DNA of 60,379 nucleotides from Bacteroidales bacterium M3. GTDB lineage: Bacteria > Bacteroidota > Bacteroidia > Bacteroidales > Muribaculaceae. Position numbers and translations under genes: made by a program. Below the pieces are notes generated by a model. It did no database searches. It saw nothing but the letters and a program-made list of their open reading frames with translations, and had not been told where the DNA came from. This document shows positions 1-16,603 of this stretch, piece after piece. Location: NCBI GenBank assembly GCA_001689445.1, contig LUJN01000002.1, positions 1 to 60,379 on the forward strand, given 5' to 3'. How positions within the stretch are numbered: the first letter of the stretch is position 1; every line of letters begins with the position of its first letter.

Positions 1-824
1 TTCTCGCCCGTCAGGTGAACGTTCCCCGTATCGTCGTGTTCCTCAACAAGTGTGACATGGTTGATGACGAGGAGATGTTCGACCTCGTTGAGATGGAAAT
101 GCGCGATCTTCTTTCGGCTTACGAATACGATGGCGATAACACTCCTATCATCCGTGGTTCTGCCCTCGGCGCACTTAATGGTGAGCCCCAGTGGGAAGAG
201 AAGGTTGTCGAGCTTATGGACGCTGTTGACAATTGGATTCCCCTGCCTCCCCGCGATATCGACAAGCCCTTCCTTATGCCTGTTGAGGACGTGTTCTCAA
301 TCACCGGTCGTGGTACTGTTGCCACAGGTCGTATCGAGACTGGCATCGTGAAGGTTGGTGACGAAGTTCAGATCATGGGTCTTGGTGCTGACCTCAAGTC
401 TACCGTAACTGGTGTCGAGATGTTCCGCAAGCTCCTCGATCAGGGCGAGGCCGGTGACAACGTAGGTCTCCTTCTCCGTGGTATCGACAAGAACGAGATC
501 AAGCGCGGTATGGTAATCTGCCATCCGGGTGTCGTTAAGCCTCACAGCAAGTTCAAGGCTCAGGTCTACATCCTCAAGAAGGAAGAGGGTGGCCGTCACA
601 CTCCGTTCCACAACCACTATCGTCCCCAGTTCTACATCCGTACACTCGATGTGACTGGTGAGATTACCCTCCCCGAGGGCGTGGAAATGGTGATGCCCGG
701 TGACCACGTTACTATCAACGTTGAGCTCATCAACCCCGTTGCTTGCGACCAGGGTCTCCGCTTCGCTATCCGCGAAGGTGGCCGCACCGTAGGTTCGGGT
801 CAGATCACCGAAATCCTCGACTAA
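1..824 (+). CDS. tuf: Elongation factor Tu, 5' end outside the window
   Basis: EF-Tu carries aminoacyl-tRNA to the ribosome in a GTP-dependent way. About 273 residues are visible, in the frame that begins at base 3; the roughly 120 N-terminal residues with the P-loop lie upstream of the window. The NKCD guanine-specificity motif is seen near the start, followed by the rest of the G domain and beta-barrel domains 2 and 3, ending in GQITEILD as EF-Tu normally does. It heads the tuf/tRNA-Trp/secE/nusG/ribosomal-protein/rpo cluster, a common order in Bacteroidales. The identification is secure; only the true start is unseen. Confidence 0.97.
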   Translation, partial: LARQVNVPRIVVFLNKCDMVDDEEMFDLVEMEMRDLLSAYEYDGDNTPIIRGSALGALNGEPQWEEKVVELMDAVDNWIPLPPRDIDKPFLMPVEDVFSITGRGTVATGRIETGIVKVGDEVQIMGLGADLKSTVTGVEMFRKLLDQGEAGDNVGLLLRGIDKNEIKRGMVICHPGVVKPHSKFKAQVYILKKEEGGRHTPFHNHYRPQFYIRTLDVTGEITLPEGVEMVMPGDHVTINVELINPVACDQGLRFAIREGGRTVGSGQITEILD

Positions 825-850
825 TCAGGTCTAGGGATAAAACAATAAAA

Positions 851-878
851 ATCGGCCTCTTCGCAAGGGGAGGCCGAT
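851..878 (+). terminator. Hairpin between tuf and tRNA-Trp
   Basis: A perfect 9-bp inverted repeat, ATCGGCCTC against GAGGCCGAT, lies 26 nt after the tuf stop codon and just before tRNA-Trp. No clear T-run follows. It may therefore be a weak terminator or an RNA-processing element at the tRNA 5' side rather than a full stop. Confidence 0.4.
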
Positions 879-882
879 ATAT

Positions 883-955
883 ACAGGACTAGCTCAGTTG
901 GTAGAGCACCGGTCTCCAAAACCGGGTGTCGGGAGTTCGAGCCTCTCGTCCTGTG
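883..955 (+). tRNA. tRNA-Trp (anticodon CCA)
   Basis: A 73-nt cloverleaf can be drawn. The acceptor stem pairs ACAGGAC with GTCCTGT and is followed by discriminator base G. There is a D-arm GCTC/GAGC, an anticodon loop CTCCAAA with anticodon CCA, and a T-arm GGGAG-TTCGAGC-CTCTC. The 3' CCA is not encoded. It sits between tuf and secE, a frequent position for tRNA-Trp in this cluster. Confidence 0.95.
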
Positions 956-974
956 CAAAAAGACAGAAAATTAA

Positions 975-1166
975 ATGAAACTTCTTACGAATATACAGGA
1001 ATCTTATGCCGAGCTTCGGTATAAGACTTCGTGGCCGACAAGAACACAGCTGATCAAGAGCAGTATCATTGTGCTGATTGCTTCCATCATCATCTCTATA
1101 GTGATACTGATAATGGATCAGATTATTGACAATGTAATGCACTTTATTTACGGTCTCGGACTGTAA
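975..1166 (+). CDS. secE: Preprotein translocase subunit SecE
   Basis: SecE is the small essential membrane subunit of the SecYEG channel. This 63-residue protein has the expected form: a short amphipathic N-terminal helix with the conserved SW(P)T stretch (KTSWPTRTQLIKSS) and one C-terminal membrane segment at about residues 33-55. It begins 19 nt after tRNA-Trp and lies 16 nt before nusG, so the two are probably co-transcribed. Its length matches Bacteroidetes SecE, which has a single membrane span. Confidence 0.95.
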   Translation: MKLLTNIQESYAELRYKTSWPTRTQLIKSSIIVLIASIIISIVILIMDQIIDNVMHFIYGLGL

Positions 1167-1182
1167 TAAAAACGGTAGAACG

Positions 1183-1728
1183 ATGGGTGAAAGAAAAGGA
1201 AAATGGTACGTACTGCGTGCTATTTCGGGCAAGGAGGCTAAGGTAAAGGAAACTCTTGATGCTGCAATCAGGAATACCGACCTTGGCAATCACTTGTTTC
1301 AGGTGCTCATACCTACCGAAAAGGTGCTGACCGTGCGTAACGGGAAGAAAGTGGTCAAGGAAAAGAACCTCTATTCCGGTTATGTATTCATTGAGGCCGA
1401 TCTTCAAGGGGAAGTGGCTCATGCATTGCGCAACACCACCAACGTCATTGACTTTCTCGGCGGCAGGCAGAAAGGCTCTGAGCCTGAACCCCTGCGCGAG
1501 AGCGAGGTCAAGCGTATGCTCGGCGTTGCCGATGAGTTTGTCGACCTCACCGACGAGAACAGCTATATCGTCGGCGAGACCGTCAAGGTGAAATACGGTC
1601 CTTTCGTGGACTTCACCGGTGTCATCGAGGAGGTCAATCCCGAGAAGAAGAAGCTTAAGGTCATGGTCAAGATTTTTGGCCGCAAGACTCCGCTGGAGCT
1701 TGAATATTCGCAGGTAGAACGGGAATAA
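1183..1728 (+). CDS. nusG: Transcription termination/antitermination factor NusG
   Basis: NusG binds RNA polymerase, suppresses pausing and links transcription to Rho or the ribosome. The 181-residue protein has the N-terminal NGN domain, which opens with KWYVLRAISGKEAKVKE, and a C-terminal KOW domain around residues 125-160 (VKVKYGPFVDFTGVIEEV). The length is normal. It follows secE and precedes rplK after a 67-nt gap that could hold a promoter or ribosomal-protein regulation; no clear TAnnTTTG box was identified there. Confidence 0.96.
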   Translation: MGERKGKWYVLRAISGKEAKVKETLDAAIRNTDLGNHLFQVLIPTEKVLTVRNGKKVVKEKNLYSGYVFIEADLQGEVAHALRNTTNVIDFLGGRQKGSEPEPLRESEVKRMLGVADEFVDLTDENSYIVGETVKVKYGPFVDFTGVIEEVNPEKKKLKVMVKIFGRKTPLELEYSQVERE

Positions 1729-1795
1729 TTCGGTAGTGGTTACGCAGTCTATAGAATATTCTCACCAATAAAACTTCAAAATTTTAGATTGTAAA

Positions 1796-2239
1796 ATGGC
1801 TAAAGAAATTGCTGGACAGATCAAATTGCAGATTAAAGGTGGAGCAGCAAATCCATCGCCTCCTGTAGGTCCTGCATTAGGTTCCAAGGGTATCAACATC
1901 ATGGAATTTTGCAAGCAATTCAATGCCCGCACCCAGGACAAGGCTGGCAAGGTTCTTCCTGTAGTGATCACTTACTACACCGACAAGAGCTTTGACTTCA
2001 TTGTCAAGACCCCTCCCGTTGCCGTGCAGCTTCTCGAAGTGAGCAAGCAGAAGAGCGGCTCCGCCCAGCCCAACCGTAACAAGGTGGCTGAGATAACCTG
2101 GGAGCAGGTGAAGGCGATTGCTGAAGACAAAATGCCCGATTTGAACTGTTTTACTGTGGATTCGGCGATGCGTATGGTTGCCGGTACAGCCAGAAGTATG
2201 GGTATCACCGTAAAAGGGGCATTCCCTGAAAATAACTAA
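1796..2239 (+). CDS. rplK: Large ribosomal subunit protein uL11
   Basis: L11 forms the base of the ribosomal stalk and the GTPase-associated centre together with 23S rRNA. At 147 residues the length is typical. The N-terminal signature (IKLQIKGGAANPSPPVGPALGS) and the C-terminal RNA-binding domain ending in GITVKGAFPENN are both clear. It is 15 nt upstream of rplA, the usual partner. Confidence 0.97.
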   Translation: MAKEIAGQIKLQIKGGAANPSPPVGPALGSKGINIMEFCKQFNARTQDKAGKVLPVVITYYTDKSFDFIVKTPPVAVQLLEVSKQKSGSAQPNRNKVAEITWEQVKAIAEDKMPDLNCFTVDSAMRMVAGTARSMGITVKGAFPENN

Positions 2240-2254
2240 TAAACTTCAATTGAA

Positions 2255-2950
2255 ATGGGTAAACTTACAAAGAATCAAAAGTTGGCTTTAGAGAAGATTG
2301 AAGCTGGGAAGGCGTATACTCTTGCGGAAGCGACCGAGAAGGTGAAGGAAACTTCCTACACCAAGTTTGACGCGTCGCTTGATATTGATGTGCGTCTTGG
2401 CGTGGATCCTCGTAAGGCTAACCAGATGGTGCGTGGCGTTGTCACGCTCCCTCACGGGACCGGCAAGAAGGTGCGCGTGCTCGTACTCTGCAACCCCGAC
2501 GCTGAGGCTGCCGCCAAGGCTGCCGGTGCCGACTATGTAGGCCTGGATGAATATATCAACAAGATCAAGGGCGGATGGACTGACGTTGACGTCATCATCA
2601 CCCAGCCCGCCATCATGGGTAAGATCGGTGCCCTGGGCCGTGTGCTCGGTCCCCGTGGCCTGATGCCTAATCCCAAGAGCGGCACTGTGACTGTCGATGT
2701 CGCCAAGGCTGTTGAAGAAGTTAAGAAGGGTAAAATTGACTTTAAGGTTGACAAGAACGGTATCGTTCACTCGTCGATTGGCAAGGTGTCCTTCACTCCC
2801 GAGCAGATGAAGGATAACGCCCGCGAGTTTATCAACACCCTTATCAAGTTGAAACCCGCGACTGCCAAGGGCACCTATATCAAGAGCATTTATCTTTCAA
2901 GCACTATGAGTCCCGGTATTAAGGTTGACTCTAAGTCCATCGATGTTTAA
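2255..2950 (+). CDS. rplA: Large ribosomal subunit protein uL1
   Basis: L1 forms the mobile L1 stalk that helps release deacylated tRNA; in many bacteria it also represses its own rplK-rplA mRNA. The 231-residue protein has the expected internal features, including VRVLVLCNPDAEAAAKAAGA and the GKIGALGRVLGPRGLMPNPK region. It is preceded by rplK and followed, after 20 nt, by rplJ. Autoregulation is known for the family but no leader structure was demonstrated here. Confidence 0.97.
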   Translation: MGKLTKNQKLALEKIEAGKAYTLAEATEKVKETSYTKFDASLDIDVRLGVDPRKANQMVRGVVTLPHGTGKKVRVLVLCNPDAEAAAKAAGADYVGLDEYINKIKGGWTDVDVIITQPAIMGKIGALGRVLGPRGLMPNPKSGTVTVDVAKAVEEVKKGKIDFKVDKNGIVHSSIGKVSFTPEQMKDNAREFINTLIKLKPATAKGTYIKSIYLSSTMSPGIKVDSKSIDV

Positions 2951-2970
2951 TCAATTAAAGATCACAGACA

Positions 2971-3495
2971 ATGAGAAAGGAAGATAAAGCCCTTATTATA
3001 GATCAGATAGCCAGTACTCTCAAGGAGTACAGCTGCTTTTACCTCACAGAGACTTCGGGACTCAACGCCGAGAAGACCAGTGCCCTGCGTGCTGCATGCT
3101 TCAAGGATGGCGTGAAGCTCCTGGTTGTGAAGAACACCCTTCTTCACAAGGCCATGGAGCAGAGCGACATCGACTATTCCGAGCTCTATCCTACATTGGT
3201 AGGGCAGACAGCCGTGATGTTCTGCAACACCGGCAACGTACCCGCCAAGCTCATCAAGAAGTTCCGTGGCAAGGATGACACGCTGCCCCGTCTGAAGGCT
3301 GCGTATGTGGAGGAGACCGTCTATGTTGGCGAAGACCAGCTTGAGACACTCGCCAACATCAAGAGCAAGAACGAACTCATCGCCGATGTTGTCGCACTTC
3401 TTCAGTCGCCCGCCAAGAATGTGGTTTCGGCCCTTACCTCGGGTGGCACCAAGCTCCACGGCATTCTCGAAACTTTGTCAAAAAAAGAAGCATAA
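2971..3495 (+). CDS. rplJ: Large ribosomal subunit protein uL10
   Basis: L10 anchors the L7/L12 dimers to the ribosome. The 174-residue protein begins MRKEDKALIIDQIASTL and keeps the N-terminal rRNA-binding fold (FYLTETSGLNAEKTSALR, LLVVKNTLLHKAM) and the C-terminal helix that binds L7/L12. It lies immediately upstream of rplL, as nearly everywhere in bacteria. Confidence 0.96.
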   Translation: MRKEDKALIIDQIASTLKEYSCFYLTETSGLNAEKTSALRAACFKDGVKLLVVKNTLLHKAMEQSDIDYSELYPTLVGQTAVMFCNTGNVPAKLIKKFRGKDDTLPRLKAAYVEETVYVGEDQLETLANIKSKNELIADVVALLQSPAKNVVSALTSGGTKLHGILETLSKKEA

Positions 3496-3533
3496 TTCAA
3501 CAGTAAAAACAAAACAAATAAAATCATACAAAA

Positions 3534-3908
3534 ATGGCAGATTTGAAAGCTTTTGCAGAACAATTAGTTAACCTCTCAGTTAAGGAAGTAAACGAACTTG
3601 CTCAGATCCTCAAGGACGAATATGGCATCGAACCCGCCGCTGCAGCAGTAGCTGTTGCCGCAGGTCCCGCCGCTGGCGCACCCGCCGCCGAGGAGAAGTC
3701 GTCGTTTGACGTAATCCTCAAGAGCGCAGGCGCAAGCAAGCTCGCTATCGTCAAGCTCGTGAAGGAACTCACCGGCCTGGGCCTCAAGGAGGCTAAGGAA
3801 CTCGTTGACGGTGCTCCCAGCACTATCAAGGAAGGTCTTGCCAAGGCTGACGCCGAGGGTCTCAAGAAGCAGTTGGAAGAAGCCGGCGCTGAAGTTGAAC
3901 TTAAATAA
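3534..3908 (+). CDS. rplL: Large ribosomal subunit protein bL12 (L7/L12)
   Basis: L7/L12 is the multicopy stalk protein that recruits translation GTPases. It has 124 residues: an N-terminal dimerisation helix pair, an alanine-rich hinge at about residues 34-52, and the C-terminal domain containing KLAIVKLVKELTGLGLKEAK and ending in EAGAEVELK. The codon usage is strongly biased, as expected for a very abundant protein. A hairpin with a T-run follows before rpoB. Confidence 0.97.
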   Translation: MADLKAFAEQLVNLSVKEVNELAQILKDEYGIEPAAAAVAVAAGPAAGAPAAEEKSSFDVILKSAGASKLAIVKLVKELTGLGLKEAKELVDGAPSTIKEGLAKADAEGLKKQLEEAGAEVELK

Positions 3909-3931
3909 TATTGCCTGACCATCAGGTAATT

Positions 3932-3971
3932 AGGTTAAGAATCTCCCGAGGGGATGATTCTTAACCTTTTT
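3932..3971 (+). terminator. Terminator or attenuator between rplL and rpoB
   Basis: A perfect 12-bp stem (AGGTTAAGAATC against GATTCTTAACCT, with a short inner TCCC/GGGA pairing possible) is followed by a T-run. It looks like an intrinsic terminator placed inside the ribosomal-protein/RNA-polymerase operon. Partial termination here would give more ribosomal protein than polymerase mRNA, as is known for E. coli rplL-rpoB; read-through or a separate rpoB promoter is inferred. Confidence 0.75.
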
Positions 3972-4013
3972 GTGTTAAAATTTTTATTTGAGTTCCTTTA
4001 ACTTTAGTTTTAG

Positions 4014-7826
<3,813 letters not shown>

Positions 7827-7856
7827 TCACTGACTTTTCATTACGAAACACAAAAT

Positions 7857-12143
<4,287 letters not shown>

Positions 12144-12164
12144 ACTATCCCGATACACAATCTG

Positions 12165-12205
12165 AGCGGGGAGGCAATCTGACGGTTGCCTCCCCGCTTT
12201 GCTGT
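12165..12205 (+). terminator. Terminator after rpoC
   Basis: A perfect 13-bp stem pairs AGCGGGGAGGCAA with TTGCCTCCCCGCT around an 8-nt loop, followed by a short T-rich tail (TTTGCTGTT). It marks the end of the tuf-rpoC transcription block. Confidence 0.85.
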
Positions 12206-12235
12206 TGCCCCTCCTTCAAATTCCCGAGAAAAAAT

Positions 12236-12266
12236 TTTGTTATGACGCGCTGTTGCTGTAACTTTG
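12236..12266 (+). promoter_or_regulatory. Bacteroidetes-type promoter for the YitT-family gene
   Basis: TTTG at 12236-12239, a 19-nt spacer, and TAACTTTG at 12259-12266 match the Bacteroidetes housekeeping consensus (TTTG / TAnnTTTG) exactly. Transcription would start a few bases later, about 55 nt upstream of the start codon at 12327. Confidence 0.75.
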
Positions 12267-12326
12267 AGACGGCAAAAGATTGCCCGTTAACCTATCATAT
12301 TTCAACTATAAGCAATTAGACACGCC

Positions 12327-13307
12327 ATGCAGATACACGGAAAAAAGCTGTGGCTTACGAGCAAGGATTATGTGATGATTATAATCGGTACAGCCTTGTA
12401 TGCATTCGGGTTTACGGCGTTTGTACTTCCTGAGAAGGTCGTTATCGGCGGTTTGGCCGGTATCGGCTCGCTTGTTTATTTCAAGTTCGGAGTTCCTGTC
12501 GCAATCACGTCATATGCCCTAAACCTGTTGTTGTTGGCCATTGCGGCACGTATGGTGGGACGGCAGTTTGTAATACGGACGATATTTGGCGCGACAGCGA
12601 TAAGTTTCTTCATTGGAATATTCCAACCGCTATTCTCGGCTCCATTGGTCGAAGGACAGGCCTTTATGAATGTACTTCTTGGCGGCGCCATTATCGGTGT
12701 CGGTCTTGGAGTGGTGTTCATCAACAACGGCAGTACCGGCGGTACCGATATTGTCGCGGCGATGGTTTCTAAACACAGCAACGTCACGATAGGCCGTACG
12801 ATGCTCTATTGCGACTTTGTGATTATCTCCTCATCCTACTTGCTGTTTCATCAGATAGATACCATCGTGTATGGTCTTGTCGTGCTCTTTGTAGCGTCCT
12901 CAATCGCCGACCTTGTGATAAATACCAACCGTCAGGCAGTGCAGTTTACCATCTTCTCGAAGTATTGGGAGGAGATTGCCACTGCCATCAACAACGAGGC
13001 CCATCGCGGCTGTACCGTCATTACCGGCATGGGGTGGTACTCCAAGCGCGAGGTCAAGGTGCTGCTTGTGATGTGCCGCAAGATTGAGTCTGTCACGATA
13101 TTCCGTATCATCAAGTCGATAGACAATAACGCGTTCATCACCCAGGCAAACGTCAACGGCGTCTATGGCGAGGGTTTTGACGAAATAAAGCTGAAGATGA
13201 AGGCTCATCCCCATCAACAGGCCGAAGAGCATGTCAATGCCGGGGGATTGCCCTCTACTCCAGCAGTTGAGGCCTCCCCGTCGGGACATCCCGACTCCCT
13301 CGCCTGA
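12327..13307 (+). CDS. YitT family membrane protein
   Basis: The 326-residue protein has about five or six hydrophobic segments in residues 15-195, a glycine-rich region INNGSTGGTDIVAAMVSKH typical of the YitT/DUF161 family, and a soluble C-terminal DUF2179-like domain (residues ~205-290: CTVITGMGWYSKREVKVLLV). Its molecular function is not established for the family. It has its own promoter. The C-terminal tail after about residue 295 is low in complexity and proline-rich. Confidence 0.85.
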   Translation: MQIHGKKLWLTSKDYVMIIIGTALYAFGFTAFVLPEKVVIGGLAGIGSLVYFKFGVPVAITSYALNLLLLAIAARMVGRQFVIRTIFGATAISFFIGIFQPLFSAPLVEGQAFMNVLLGGAIIGVGLGVVFINNGSTGGTDIVAAMVSKHSNVTIGRTMLYCDFVIISSSYLLFHQIDTIVYGLVVLFVASSIADLVINTNRQAVQFTIFSKYWEEIATAINNEAHRGCTVITGMGWYSKREVKVLLVMCRKIESVTIFRIIKSIDNNAFITQANVNGVYGEGFDEIKLKMKAHPHQQAEEHVNAGGLPSTPAVEASPSGHPDSLA

Positions 13308-13335
13308 CAATTGGGTATTGATATCGCCGAGGCAT

Positions 13336-14319
13336 ATGCGTAATCTGTTCTATATAGTGATGCTGTTGGCCGTGAGCGGTTGTGGCTTCACGACGACCGA
13401 CTGTAAGGCACTTGATGCCGCACAACGGCTGATGACCTCTGACCCTGGCGCGGCGTTGGAGCATCTCAATCGGGTTGATGTGTCGGAGTTTCGCGACTCG
13501 GCTACGTTGGCCCGGTGGGCGTTGCTCTACAGCGAGGCGATAGTCGCCAACAATCTCACGGTGCCTACTGACACTGTCGTGAATATTGCCATTGATTATT
13601 ACGGTAGCCATAATCTCATGGCAGAATATCAGAGAGCCTCCGAGCTGAAAGCATTGATAAGGGGCGGTGGGGACAATGACAGGCTCGCCGTAGCACTCTA
13701 TATGCAGAAGGAGAAGGAGTTTGTGCTCTATAGGGAGCGTGTCGGGCATGAGCGGTTTATTCTTGTGGCCTCGATTGTTTTCCTGCTTGCGGCCGGTGTC
13801 ATACTCTGGATGCGGCAACGTGTCAGGCTGAAGTCGGCCCAGGCCGATGCGCTTATGGCGGAAGCGGCGGGGCTGAAGTGCCAGATTGCAGCCAAGGGTG
13901 ATGATATCGGGCGTATGGAAGCCGTATTGCACGGGTTGTTGGAGAGCCGTTTCAAGCTGATAGACTCGCTGTGCGCCACCTACTATGAGACACAAGGCAC
14001 CAAGGCCGAGCGTAAGGCGATTGCCGACAAGGTGAAAAGCGAGATTGACGCGCTGCGGGCCGATTCATTCCCACGGATAGAGCAGGCGGTGAACGACTGC
14101 CGCGACAATATTCTTGTGCGCATTAGGGAGGCGTTGCCGGCAATCAAGCCCGAGGATTACCGCCTTGCCGTGTATCTTGCGGTGGGGCTCTCCACACCGT
14201 CACTCTGCCTGCTTCTCGGCGAGTCGGTAGATGTCGTGTACAAGCGCAAGTCGAGGCTGAAGTCACGGTTGAGGTCAGTTGTGACGTCCTCGGATTCCGA
14301 TATTATGGATATTTTCTGA
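13336..14319 (+). CDS. TPR/transmembrane/HTH membrane-bound regulator
   Basis: The start at 13336 gives a 327-residue protein beginning with a lipoprotein-like signal (MRNLFYIVMLLAVSGCG); an upstream in-frame start would bury this signal and was rejected. Helical, TPR-like sequence precedes a membrane segment at about residues 137-157 (FILVASIVFLLAAGVILW), then a coiled region. The C-terminus has a LuxR-like helix-turn-helix (YLAVGLSTPSLCLLLGESVD...KRKSRLKSRL). Proteins with this layout are common next to outer-membrane or secreted protein genes in Bacteroidales, and are thought to act as regulators. It precedes an outer-membrane beta-barrel gene, its likely target. Confidence 0.7.
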   Translation: MRNLFYIVMLLAVSGCGFTTTDCKALDAAQRLMTSDPGAALEHLNRVDVSEFRDSATLARWALLYSEAIVANNLTVPTDTVVNIAIDYYGSHNLMAEYQRASELKALIRGGGDNDRLAVALYMQKEKEFVLYRERVGHERFILVASIVFLLAAGVILWMRQRVRLKSAQADALMAEAAGLKCQIAAKGDDIGRMEAVLHGLLESRFKLIDSLCATYYETQGTKAERKAIADKVKSEIDALRADSFPRIEQAVNDCRDNILVRIREALPAIKPEDYRLAVYLAVGLSTPSLCLLLGESVDVVYKRKSRLKSRLRSVVTSSDSDIMDIF

Positions 14320-14462
14320 CGTGCCCTTCCCGATGTCAGACTTTTAGCTTTTAGTTGTACTGTAACTATGTGCTAATCAGCGTGTTGGTTGGTAGGGTAG
14401 TCAGGCTGTAATTTTGACATTTTAGTCGGTGTGTGAGTAATTTTGCTTCAAAATTCACTCAC

Positions 14463-16547
14463 ATGGAAGCAAAAACAGTTATTACTCTATTATCGTGCGC
14501 CATTATGGGCGCATCGCCTGTCGGGGTGTGTGCGGAAGAGCCTTCCGACAGTCTCACACGAGAACTTAAAGAGATTGTCGTCACGGCAGCCCAGCCTGCG
14601 ACCAAACTCGTCGGCACGACGCTTGTCTCCTCCATACCGGGGTCAAATCTCGCCACCCTCGGAAACGCGCTCGATGTCCTCGCCCAGCTTCCGATGATAA
14701 AGGTGGAGGATAACGCGGTCAGCGTCATAGGCAAGGACGATATTGAAATCTACATCGACGGTCGTCCGATGCATGATGGTAATGAGTTGCAGATGATTCT
14801 GTCGTCCAACATCAAGAAGATAGAGCTTGACATGGCTCCCGGCGCCGCCTATCGAAGCACGACAGGGGCGGTGATAAGGATTGTCACGCGGCGGAATTTT
14901 GCCGACGGGCTGTCAGTGTCCGAGCAGCTGCGGGTGCGCTGTCGCCGCAAGTGGTCGGTATCCGATATGTTGGGGCTTAATTATCGGGTCGGCAAGTGGG
15001 ACATATTCGTTGACGGGGATTTTGACCATTCCAATTCGGTGATAAAGGGCAGCACCTCCAACACCCTCGTCTATGAGGGCCACAAGACTGTGGTGGGCGC
15101 GACACAGCATAATTCATATCCCACCGATGGCGGCTCAGTCAAGGGTGGGTTCAATTATTCCCATGATGATATGGCATTTGGGGCATACTATCGGTACGGT
15201 CCCGAAAGGAGCGAGTTAACCAATGATGGCTCGGAGTGGCTCGACAACGGCCCAGTGCTGCTTAGGCGCATCGACAAGACGACACGGGCACACGACCATC
15301 TTGTCTCGGCCTACTATGAGAATCGGTTTGCCGGGAGATTCATGCTCCATTTTGACGGCAATTTCAGGCATTCACTCGCTGACAACGCAAGTGTCACATC
15401 CTACCCCGATGCCCTTCTCAGGGATGTCAAGTCCACCGACAGCCGCCATTCGACTTTGTGGGCCGGCAAGCTCTATTTATCCTGTCCTCTTGCAAAGGGC
15501 ACCTTGACTGTCGGCACACAGGACAGCTATACGCACACCTCGCTCGACTATCGGATGCTCAACATCGAGGTGGGCACATATATACCTTCGTCCCTTACGG
15601 ACGCCCGGCAGGTGTCGGCATCGGTGTTTGCCTTGTGGACAAGGACATTTGGCCGGTTTGACATGTCGGCAGGCGCTCGGTACGAGTATGTCGATTATGA
15701 TTTCAAGGTCGACGGCCGACGTGACGGCAATGTGAGCCGGCGTGACAACCTGTTCACCCCCGATATATCATTGGGCTATAGTTTCAACGAGCAGTCACTC
15801 CTCTCGCTCAGCTATAAGATGGTTACCGTAAAGCCGCCATACGCGCAGCTTACAGGGGCGTTGACCTATGTCGGACGTCATGAGATAGAGGGGGGCAATC
15901 CCGCGCTCAGGGATGAGCGGATGCACGACGTACAGCTATTCGGCATGTGGCGCGGCTTCAAGTTGCAGGCCGATTTCACCCGTAGCCTCGACACTTATGG
16001 CTTCGTTAAGCAACTTTATCCCGCCGATGACCTGCAACTGCTCATGCACCCCGTCAATATGGATGTGTCGGCGTTGAGCGCATACCTTATGTGGGGCAAG
16101 CCAGTCGGATGTTGGACACCGGATGTCACATTGGGCATATATCGCCAATGGCTTGGGATTGACGGCACGAAATATGACAAACCAATTTTCTCATACTATT
16201 TCGACAACGCTTTCGCCTTGCCGCACGGATGGACTGTGACAGCCAATATCAATGGCTCGTCGGGAGGCGACATGCACACCAACCGATTTGCCCCCTCATG
16301 GTTTGTGATGGATGCCTCCGTGGGTAAGACCATGTTTGGCAAGTCACTGACGCTGAAACTCTCGGCGACCGACATCTTCAACACCCGCAATAACGACTGG
16401 ACGATGTGCACCTATGGTGTATACGTCGACAAACGTCAGAGCTACGACCGCCGCGGCATCCAGCTCTACATCATCTACCGCTTCCAACCGCGCAAGAGCA
16501 CCTATCGCGGCAAAGCCGCCTCCGAGGCCGAGATGGACCGCCTGTAG
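14463..16547 (+). CDS. Outer-membrane beta-barrel protein, TonB-receptor-like
   Basis: A signal peptide (MEAKTVITLLSCAIMGASPVGVCAEE) is followed by a plug-like domain (LKEIVVTAAQPATKLVGTTL ... AQLPMIKVEDNAVSVIGKDDIEIYIDGRP) and a long beta-barrel, as in the outer-membrane beta-barrel family (PF14905 type). An in-frame GTG at 14433 overlaps a TAnnTTTG box and would put residues ahead of the signal peptide, so the ATG at 14463 was chosen. There is no N-terminal CarboxypepD-like domain and no SusD-like partner. The substrate is unknown. The end overlaps no gene; a palindromic terminator follows. Confidence 0.8.
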   Translation: MEAKTVITLLSCAIMGASPVGVCAEEPSDSLTRELKEIVVTAAQPATKLVGTTLVSSIPGSNLATLGNALDVLAQLPMIKVEDNAVSVIGKDDIEIYIDGRPMHDGNELQMILSSNIKKIELDMAPGAAYRSTTGAVIRIVTRRNFADGLSVSEQLRVRCRRKWSVSDMLGLNYRVGKWDIFVDGDFDHSNSVIKGSTSNTLVYEGHKTVVGATQHNSYPTDGGSVKGGFNYSHDDMAFGAYYRYGPERSELTNDGSEWLDNGPVLLRRIDKTTRAHDHLVSAYYENRFAGRFMLHFDGNFRHSLADNASVTSYPDALLRDVKSTDSRHSTLWAGKLYLSCPLAKGTLTVGTQDSYTHTSLDYRMLNIEVGTYIPSSLTDARQVSASVFALWTRTFGRFDMSAGARYEYVDYDFKVDGRRDGNVSRRDNLFTPDISLGYSFNEQSLLSLSYKMVTVKPPYAQLTGALTYVGRHEIEGGNPALRDERMHDVQLFGMWRGFKLQADFTRSLDTYGFVKQLYPADDLQLLMHPVNMDVSALSAYLMWGKPVGCWTPDVTLGIYRQWLGIDGTKYDKPIFSYYFDNAFALPHGWTVTANINGSSGGDMHTNRFAPSWFVMDASVGKTMFGKSLTLKLSATDIFNTRNNDWTMCTYGVYVDKRQSYDRRGIQLYIIYRFQPRKSTYRGKAASEAEMDRL

Positions 16548-16548
16548 T

Positions 16549-16594
16549 ATTATGAAAATAGGGCCGCGACATGTCGCGGCCCTATTTTCATAAT
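16549..16594. terminator. Perfect palindrome, bidirectional terminator
   Basis: Forty-six bases form a perfect inverted repeat with no unpaired centre. The arms begin with ATTATGAAAATAGGGCCGCG and are A-rich outside and GC-rich inside, so either strand gives a hairpin followed by a T-run. It separates the convergent beta-barrel gene and trpS and should stop transcription from both. Confidence 0.85.
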
Positions 16595-16603
16595 CTATAT
16601 CTA

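Noticed and set aside
14433..14462. GTG start for the outer-membrane barrel gene
   Set aside because: It would add ten residues in front of a normal signal peptide and overlaps a TAATTTTG promoter-like box.
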